This document shows, piece by piece, positions 59,043 to 64,000 of a stretch of DNA of 64,000 nucleotides (position 1 is the stretch's first letter; the number at the start of each line of letters is the position of its first letter). The stretch is taken from assembly GCF_006546625.1 (NCBI RefSeq), contig NZ_VIAR01000001.1, forward strand, positions 248,001 through 312,000, written 5' to 3'. The stretch comes from Haloflavibacter putidus (lineage in GTDB: Bacteria; Bacteroidota; Bacteroidia; Flavobacteriales; Flavobacteriaceae). Both the position numbers and the translations under genes were made by a program. The notes beneath the pieces were generated by a model, which was not told the DNA's origin, did no database searches, and worked only from the letters and a program-made list of their open reading frames with translations.

Positions 59043-60158
59043 ATGGAGAATAGAAAAGGCTTTTTATTTAAAACTTTTGAGCCGGAACATACCACGCCTT
59101 TCGAAAAACTTTTTGAAATTTTTAAAGAGTTAATCACCCATACTTCGGGAGATTTTGACGAAGCTATTGATTGGATGCGGGAATTGGACAAAGAGTACAA
59201 ACTCACTACAGAAGATTATACCATAGACGATTTTATTGAAGATTTAATTAAAAAAGGTTACATCCAGCAACGCATAGAACCAGACGGTAAAGGTGGCGGA
59301 ATGAAAATTACCTCGAAAACAGAACAAGCTTTACGCCAGCGTGCCTTGAACCAGATATTTGGTAAAATGCGTAAAAGTGCCAGCGGAAACCATAAAACCA
59401 AACACACCGGAAAATCAGATGACGCTACCGGAGAAATGCGCGATTACCAATATGGCGATGCTTTGGATAAAATTTCGATGACTGAAAGTTTAAAAAATGC
59501 ACAAATTAATAGCGGTTTAGATAATTTTAATTTAACCGAAAAAGATTTGGTGGTAGAAGACAGCACGCACAAAGCTCAAATGAGTACGGTCTTGATGATA
59601 GATATTAGCCATAGTATGGTTTTATACGGTGAAGACCGCATCACTCCGGCAAAAAAAGTTGCCATGGCTTTAGCCGAATTGATTATTACCAGATACCCGA
59701 AAGACAGCTTAGATGTTATTGTTTTTGGTAACGATGCCTGGCCAATAAAAATTAAAGATTTGCCGTATTTACAAGTTGGTCCTTTTCATACCAATACCGT
59801 GGCCGGTTTGCAATTGGCTATGGATATTTTGCGCCGTAAACGCAACGCCAACAAACAAATTTTTATGATTACAGATGGTAAACCCAGTTGTTTACGTTTA
59901 AAAGATGGTTCGTATTACAAAAACTCGATGGGTTTAGATCCGCATATCACGCAAAAATGTTACAATATGGCGGCACAAGCAAGAAAGTTGAATATTCCCA
60001 TAACCACCTTTATGATAGCCAGCGACCCGTATTTGCAACAATTTGTAGAACAATTTTCAGAATCTAACCAAGGCAAAGCGTTTTACACTGGTTTAGATAA
60101 TTTGGGAGAAATGATTTTTGAAGATTATGAAACCAATAGAAAAAAGAGAATACGCTAA
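59043..60158 (+). CDS. VWA-domain protein paired with a MoxR-type ATPase
   Basis: A 371-residue protein. The N-terminal 160 residues are helical (LFEIFKELITHTSGDFDEAIDWMRELDKE); the VWA domain (about 180-360) has an intact MIDAS, D187-I-S-H-S, with TDGKPS as a later metal ligand. Start ATG 59043. It is followed 221 bp later by an AAA+ ATPase gene of the magnesium-chelatase-like group; the two resemble ViaA/RavA or CbbO/CbbQ pairs, where the ATPase remodels a protein while the VWA partner binds it. Confidence 0.9.
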   Translation: MENRKGFLFKTFEPEHTTPFEKLFEIFKELITHTSGDFDEAIDWMRELDKEYKLTTEDYTIDDFIEDLIKKGYIQQRIEPDGKGGGMKITSKTEQALRQRALNQIFGKMRKSASGNHKTKHTGKSDDATGEMRDYQYGDALDKISMTESLKNAQINSGLDNFNLTEKDLVVEDSTHKAQMSTVLMIDISHSMVLYGEDRITPAKKVAMALAELIITRYPKDSLDVIVFGNDAWPIKIKDLPYLQVGPFHTNTVAGLQLAMDILRRKRNANKQIFMITDGKPSCLRLKDGSYYKNSMGLDPHITQKCYNMAAQARKLNIPITTFMIASDPYLQQFVEQFSESNQGKAFYTGLDNLGEMIFEDYETNRKKRIR

Positions 60159-60199
60159 GAAAAGCTGCTATTATTATTGTGAAGATAAATAAAGAAAAT

Positions 60200-60254
60200 T
60201 ATTTCGGTCTCGATGGGATAAAAATTCAGAAATTATCTCGATTGGAGCCGAAAG
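60200..60254. other. Imperfect palindrome next to element copy B
   Basis: TTTCGGTCTCGATGGGATAA and the reverse complement of TTATCTCGATTGGAGCCGAA pair imperfectly, giving a long hairpin of about 55 nt, 14 bp from copy B. It may be part of a composite unit or a separate repeat. Confidence 0.4.
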
Positions 60255-60267
60255 TGATAAAAAATAA

Positions 60268-60365
60268 ATAACGCGCAAGGGATTGAGCGATTTGTTGAAG
60301 CTCTCCCGATGCGATAGCAATCGGGAAGCGACTCGCGAAAGCCCGACCCTCTGGGTTGCGCCCAA
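60268..60365 (-). ncRNA. Structured intergenic element, copy B
   Basis: On the minus strand it begins TTGGGCGCAA (60365 downwards) and ends CCTTGCGC. The closing stem is GCGCAA (60361-60356) with TTGCGC (60278-60273). Hairpin 1 is a short ACCC/GGGT stem, followed by CGGGCTTTC, hairpin 2 (TCCCGAT / ATCGGGA) and CAATCCCTTGCGC. Unlike A and C it does not follow a same-strand gene; it lies antisense in the gap between the VWA and MoxR-type genes. Confidence 0.6.
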
Positions 60366-60379
60366 GAAATATAACAAAC

Positions 60380-61843
60380 ATGAAAACAACAGACATAAAA
60401 ACTTTTGGAGCTCTTAAAAAAAACGGCTATCAACCTAAAAGTATTAAAGAAGAGCTGCGCCAAAACCTTATTGAAAAAATAAAAAACAAAGAGACGGTTT
60501 TTGAAGGTATTCACGGCTACGAACATACGGTGATTCCAGAGCTGGAACGCGCTATTCTTTCTAAGCACAATATTAATTTATTGGGCTTACGCGGACAAGC
60601 GAAAACCCGATTGGCGCGTTTGATGGTGCAATTATTAGATGAATATATTCCGGTGGTGGAAGGTTCTGAAATTAACGACGACCCTTTTAAGCCAATATCA
60701 CGTTATGCCAGAGAATTACTTAATGACAAAGGCGACGAGACGCCAATTACCTGGTTGCACCGCGAAGAGCGTTTTGCCGAAAAATTAGCAACGCCAGATG
60801 TGAGCGTAGCAGATTTAATTGGCGATGTAGACCCTATAAAAGCCGCCAACCTTAAACTGAGTTATGCCGACGATCGTGTAATTCACTTTGGTATGATTCC
60901 GCGTGCCAATCGTTGCATTTTTGTGATTAACGAGTTGCCGGATTTGCAAGCCAGAATTCAAGTTGCGTTGTTTAATATTTTGCAGGAAGGCGATATTCAA
61001 ATACGCGGTTTTAAACTACGAATGCCATTAGATTTACAGTTTGTTTTTACCGCCAACCCAGAAGATTATACCAACCGCGGTAGTATTGTTACACCGTTAA
61101 AAGATAGAATTGGTTCGCAAATTTTAACGCATTATCCTAAAAACATCGAAACCGCCAAAAAAATTACCGCCCAGGAAAGTAATTTGGAAGAAGCGCAGAA
61201 AAATCATATTCAGGTGCCAGATCTGGCCAAAGAACTTTTAGAGCAAATTGGTTTTGAAGCGCGCGAAAGTGAATATATAGATAGTAAAAGTGGTATTAGC
61301 GCACGAATGAGTATTACTGCTTTTCAAAATTTGATAAGCGCCGCAGAGCGCCGGAGCTTAAAAATTGGCGAAGAGGAAAGTTTAGTGCGTTTTTCTGATT
61401 TTATGGGAATTATTCCTGCTATTACGGGAAAAGTAGAATTGCTTTACGAAGGCGAGCAAGAAGGTGCTCATTTTGTAGCTAATCATCTTATAGAAAATGC
61501 GGTAAAAACCGTGTTTCCTACTTTGTTTCCTGAAATTAAAAAGTTGCAAAAGAAAGAAGATGCCACTCCTTACGATGCTTTAATTACCTGGTTTTTTGAA
61601 AACGACGGCATAGACCTAGACGATGATTTAAGCAGCGAAGAATACCAAGAAAAATTAGATAAGGTAGAACCGCTTAAAGCTTTGGTGCAAAAATACCATC
61701 CGGATCTTGCCCCGAAAGAACGTTATTTTATGATGGAATTTGTGTTATGGGGCTTGGTTGCCTATCAACAACTAAGCAAACACAGGTATAACGAAGGCTT
61801 GCAGTTTCAAGATATGTATGGTAGTTTTTTAAAGAACTTGTAA
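60380..61843 (+). CDS. MoxR/magnesium-chelatase-like AAA+ ATPase
   Basis: A 487-residue AAA+ ATPase. Walker A is G69-LRGQAK75-T and Walker B lies in RCIFVINELPDLQ; the sensor region has FTANPEDYTNRG. It resembles ChlI/MoxR and is often annotated as a sigma-54-interacting or Mg-chelatase protein. Start ATG 60380 (MKTTDIKTFGALKK); a longer in-frame start at 60356 would lie inside the structured element and is rejected. It pairs with the VWA gene upstream. I do not think it inserts Mg into porphyrin, as no chlorophyll gene is near. Confidence 0.9.
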   Translation: MKTTDIKTFGALKKNGYQPKSIKEELRQNLIEKIKNKETVFEGIHGYEHTVIPELERAILSKHNINLLGLRGQAKTRLARLMVQLLDEYIPVVEGSEINDDPFKPISRYARELLNDKGDETPITWLHREERFAEKLATPDVSVADLIGDVDPIKAANLKLSYADDRVIHFGMIPRANRCIFVINELPDLQARIQVALFNILQEGDIQIRGFKLRMPLDLQFVFTANPEDYTNRGSIVTPLKDRIGSQILTHYPKNIETAKKITAQESNLEEAQKNHIQVPDLAKELLEQIGFEARESEYIDSKSGISARMSITAFQNLISAAERRSLKIGEEESLVRFSDFMGIIPAITGKVELLYEGEQEGAHFVANHLIENAVKTVFPTLFPEIKKLQKKEDATPYDALITWFFENDGIDLDDDLSSEEYQEKLDKVEPLKALVQKYHPDLAPKERYFMMEFVLWGLVAYQQLSKHRYNEGLQFQDMYGSFLKNL

Positions 61844-61857
61844 AAAAAAGAAAATTC

Positions 61858-61894
61858 AAAAACAGAAACTTAGCTTTTAGGTTTCTGTTTTTTT
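61858..61894 (+). terminator. Terminator of the MoxR-type gene
   Basis: Arms AAAACAGAAAC (61859-61869) and GTTTCTGTTTT (61881-61891) with an 11 nt loop, followed by T to 61894, 15 bp after the stop at 61843. Confidence 0.85.
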
Positions 61895-61937
61895 AACAAT
61901 TATAAATTTACTATCTTAAACCTATAATTTAGAAACT

Positions 61938-62126
61938 ATGTATTTTCTTTTTTTCCAAACTGAAATTCCGAGACCGGAAGACACAAAACCCGGCCAGGAA
62001 TACGGCTTATTTACTTTTCAAGAGTTTATAATTGCCAATTGGGGTTATATTAGCATTGTGCTTATTGTTGCGCTTATAGTTTTATTGTACACCCGAAGCA
62101 AAAAACGCCCAAAACGCGACCAGTAA
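61938..62126 (+). CDS. Small single-span membrane protein
   Basis: A 62-residue protein with one membrane segment (about 35-53, GYISIVLIVALIVLLYT) and a very basic tail (RSKKRPKRDQ), a positive-inside pattern placing the C-terminus in the cytoplasm. I do not recognise it. It stands 19 bp before the sulfotransferase gene, likely in the same transcript. Confidence 0.7.
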   Translation: MYFLFFQTEIPRPEDTKPGQEYGLFTFQEFIIANWGYISIVLIVALIVLLYTRSKKRPKRDQ

Positions 62127-62145
62127 TTTTTTGGGAAGTTTTAAA

Positions 62146-63219
62146 ATGGAGAAAACTACTGCAACCCCTATTTATTTTATTGTAGGCGCCGGACGTTCCG
62201 GTAGCACGCTATTGCAATTAATGCTAGACGCGCATCCCAATACCGTTGCGCCAGTAGAGTCTAGGTTTATTATTTTTTTGTACGAAAAATATGCATCGGT
62301 GAAAAATTGGACGCAAGAAAAGTTAACACAATTCTACACCGATTTATTCTACGATGAAAAAATTTACTATTTATGGGAATTAGATAAAAAACAACTTCAA
62401 AAAGATATACTCTCCCAACCGGAAAACACCAACTTTGGCAACTTATGCAAAATTGTTTTTAAAAATTATATTTCCTTTTTTAAAAAGAAAAAAGCCAAAG
62501 TTATTGTAGATAAAAACCCGATTAATTCTCTTTTTATTCCGTGGCTTTTAAAGGTTTTTCCTAACGCAAAATTTATTCATTTAATTCGCGATCCGCGTGC
62601 CAGTTGTTATTCGCATATAAAAGCCGGGATGCAACCCAATCCCTTGGCAGCAGCTTTAATGTGGCGCGATTATAACAAAGCTATAGAAAAAAGCAAACAG
62701 AAGCATCCCGAACGTTTTAAAACCGTATTTTATGAAGATTTGGTTAAAAATCCTAATTTAGTTTTAACAGAATTAACTACTTTTTTAAATATTGATTTTA
62801 AGGAAGAGTTGTTACAGTTTAACCAGCATTTTAAAAGCGATTTTATCAATAAATTAAAAACCGCTAAACAATCGGAGAAAAGCTTAAAACAACAATTGTT
62901 TCATAAATACCACAACAACCTTCAAAAACCTATTAGCGATAAATATATAAACAGTTGGCAAACAAAATTGACCGCAAAAAACATTCAGGTTATAGAAGAA
63001 ATATGCAACTCTTTAATGCAGCATTATAACTATTCTTTTTCTACAAAAAATTCGCAAAAAAATTATAGCTCACAATTACCAATGCACTACTTTAAAAAAT
63101 TTCTTATAAAATTTTATTATGCTGCCCCACTTTCTTTACGGCTCTTTTATACACACAAAATAAACAGTAATTTAAAACCAAAATTGTTCTTTTCTATCAG
63201 AGATCAGCAAGAAAAATAA
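62146..63219 (+). CDS. Sulfotransferase family protein
   Basis: A 357-residue cytosolic-type sulfotransferase. The PAPS 5' phosphosulfate loop is GAGRSGSTLLQLML near residue 12, and the 3' phosphate-binding block is FIHLIRDPRASCYSH near residue 145. It moves sulfate from PAPS to a hydroxyl or amine; the acceptor is unknown (polysaccharide, lipid or small molecule). Start ATG 62146. The last 70 residues are basic. It converges with a 2OG-Fe(II) oxygenase gene, 3 bp apart. Confidence 0.9.
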   Translation: MEKTTATPIYFIVGAGRSGSTLLQLMLDAHPNTVAPVESRFIIFLYEKYASVKNWTQEKLTQFYTDLFYDEKIYYLWELDKKQLQKDILSQPENTNFGNLCKIVFKNYISFFKKKKAKVIVDKNPINSLFIPWLLKVFPNAKFIHLIRDPRASCYSHIKAGMQPNPLAAALMWRDYNKAIEKSKQKHPERFKTVFYEDLVKNPNLVLTELTTFLNIDFKEELLQFNQHFKSDFINKLKTAKQSEKSLKQQLFHKYHNNLQKPISDKYINSWQTKLTAKNIQVIEEICNSLMQHYNYSFSTKNSQKNYSSQLPMHYFKKFLIKFYYAAPLSLRLFYTHKINSNLKPKLFFSIRDQQEK

Positions 63220-63222
63220 ACC

Positions 63223-63864
63223 TTAACGCGTTTTCAACCACCCGGTAATACTCAAACGTTTATTATTTAATACCGGTTTTACCTCATGTTCTAAAAGCTG
63301 ACTTTCAAAAATTACTATTTTTCCCGGTAACGGATCTATAATTTCCTCCTTGTCATCTTTTGTATAAATTACCAATTCGCCACCATTGCTGTCTTGCCAC
63401 AAAGCATCGTTTAGATAGCAAACCACAGAGAGTTTACGGCGCTCATCGTTTTGAAAAGTATCTAAATGCCGCTTATAAAAAGTATCTTTCGGGTAAACCG
63501 CATAATGAAACTCTTTTTGCAAAATACCCATAAAACAGGTTTTATTAAGGTAATCTACCAAAGTATTTATCTTATTAAAATACAAACTTTCGGCAGTATT
63601 GGCGCGTTGTTCGTCTATCCATAAAATAAAATCGCCACGAATAGATTTTATTACCTCTTCGTTGACTTTATTGCCTATGGCAGATTTTTTAAACGCATTT
63701 TCTTGATAATGCTCTAATAAACTTCCGCGCAAAGCGACAACTTCGTTTGGGTTAAAAAAATCTTCTACAATGCTGTAGTGCTTTTCTCCCAAATCTGCAA
63801 TTATGCGTTCGTACAGCTCGTTTACCTGGTAATGTAGCTGCTCAAAAATTTCAAGATCTTTCAA
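63223..63864 (-). CDS. 2OG-Fe(II) oxygenase (prolyl 4-hydroxylase-like)
   Basis: A 213-residue dioxygenase. The Fe(II) site is the HLD motif (RHLDTFQND) plus the distal His in LLEHEV, and the 2-oxoglutarate Arg is in RLSITGWLKTR. Family members hydroxylate proteins or small molecules. The start must be TTG 63864: an in-frame TAG lies 6 nt upstream and no Met occurs for a long way in; a -7 box TAAATTTG 18 nt upstream supports this. Its end is 3 bp from the sulfotransferase stop. Confidence 0.88.
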   Translation of the reverse strand: MKDLEIFEQLHYQVNELYERIIADLGEKHYSIVEDFFNPNEVVALRGSLLEHYQENAFKKSAIGNKVNEEVIKSIRGDFILWIDEQRANTAESLYFNKINTLVDYLNKTCFMGILQKEFHYAVYPKDTFYKRHLDTFQNDERRKLSVVCYLNDALWQDSNGGELVIYTKDDKEEIIDPLPGKIVIFESQLLEHEVKPVLNNKRLSITGWLKTR

Positions 63865-63882
63865 TTTCTAAAAAAAGTGCGG

Positions 63883-63890
63883 CAAATTTA
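63883..63890 (-). promoter_or_regulatory. -7 element of the 2OG oxygenase gene
   Basis: TAAATTTG on the minus strand matches TAnnTTTG and supports TTG 63864 as the start. Confidence 0.5.
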
Positions 63891-63949
63891 CAACAAAATC
63901 TAAAATCACATCCTAGTAAGAACTATAATTTAAACACAATTTTAATCCG

Positions 63950-63957
63950 TAACTTTG
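63950..63957 (+). promoter_or_regulatory. -7 element of the gene cut by the right edge
   Basis: TAACTTTG is a perfect TAnnTTTG 21 nt before GTG 63979. Confidence 0.55.
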
Positions 63958-63978
63958 CAACGACTAAAAACCAATAGT

Positions 63979-64000
63979 GTGGATATTTTACAATTTTTAA
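63979..64000 (+). CDS. Start of a gene cut by the window edge
   Basis: GTG 63979 opens a frame reading MDILQFL to the end of the window, placed well behind a perfect -7 box. Only seven codons are visible, so the family cannot be named; another frame from GTG 63977 stops at the window end. Confidence 0.5.

Noticed and set aside
60356-60379. Start of the MoxR-type ATPase eight codons upstream of ATG 60380
   Set aside because: It would lie inside structured element copy B and adds an untypical N-terminus; the ATG at 60380 is preceded by normal spacing.
60380-61843. Mg-chelatase for chlorophyll or cobalamin
   Set aside because: No chlorophyll or cobalt-chelatase genes nearby; the partner is a VWA protein of the ViaA type, which fits a MoxR chaperone better.

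Overview
The window is a 64 kb stretch of a low-GC chromosome from the Bacteroidota, most probably a Flavobacteriaceae. The case rests on a GldH gliding lipoprotein next to RicT and a class A PBP, a TonB receptor with an N-terminal carboxypeptidase-like domain, PepSY-like proteins, a C-terminally extended anti-sigma/OMP protein, and promoters with the Bacteroidota -7 element TAnnTTTG (sometimes with a -33 TTTG) and few Shine-Dalgarno sites. Coding density is high and genes sit on both strands. I see no rRNA, tRNA, CRISPR array, insertion sequence or prophage. The first gene is cut by the left edge and a GTG-started gene by the right edge.

Layout. 0-6.3 kb: radical SAM protein; a plsC / acyl-ACP desaturase / HD hydrolase operon; bacilliredoxin; TerB-DnaJ protein. 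6.5-14.2 kb: a metal island with thioredoxin-like protein and TonB receptor (minus strand) divergent from mntR and a TroABCD-type ABC importer, with two TTTAG-N6-CTAAA palindromes in the divergent promoter. 15-19 kb: two PepSY-like exported proteins and a two-component system. 19-29.4 kb: MATE exporter, hemH, an AraC regulator, then divergent hemA-hemC-hemD-hemE-(unknown)-hemF-hemB. This is nearly the whole route from glutamyl-tRNA to haem; only HemL and the protoporphyrinogen oxidase are missing. 29.4-39.1 kb: CNNM/CBS protein, exonuclease, M4 peptidase, fused Dpp-type ATPase, sterol desaturase family protein, GNAT, ScoAB. 39.2-46 kb: PBP1A-gldH-ricT, trhO with a candidate upstream leader peptide, recA. 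46-53.5 kb: ECF sigma factor and anti-sigma/OMP protein, acyltransferase, trpS, dprA, HU-SPOR protein, thioesterase. 53.7-64 kb: a QEGLA-family metallopeptidase / ATP-grasp ligase / AstE-like deacylase operon, MATE, VWA + MoxR-type AAA pair, sulfotransferase and a 2OG-Fe(II) oxygenase.

The least expected signals are not ordinary genes. (1) The 10-mer CTTTACGGAA occurs at least 23 times on the two strands, roughly two orders of magnitude above chance, inside genes and between them. (2) Three copies of a roughly 100-120 nt structured intergenic element (near 37.5, 50.5 and 60.3 kb) share short sequence blocks, and their closing stem covaries. (3) A 30-codon ORF ending in CSCRIDGG is followed by a hairpin and an intrinsic terminator upstream of trhO, laid out like an attenuator. 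(4) A translationally coupled pair joins a MATCAP/DUF1704-type peptidase to an ATP-grasp ligase, recalling the tubulin detyrosination/tyrosination enzyme pair.
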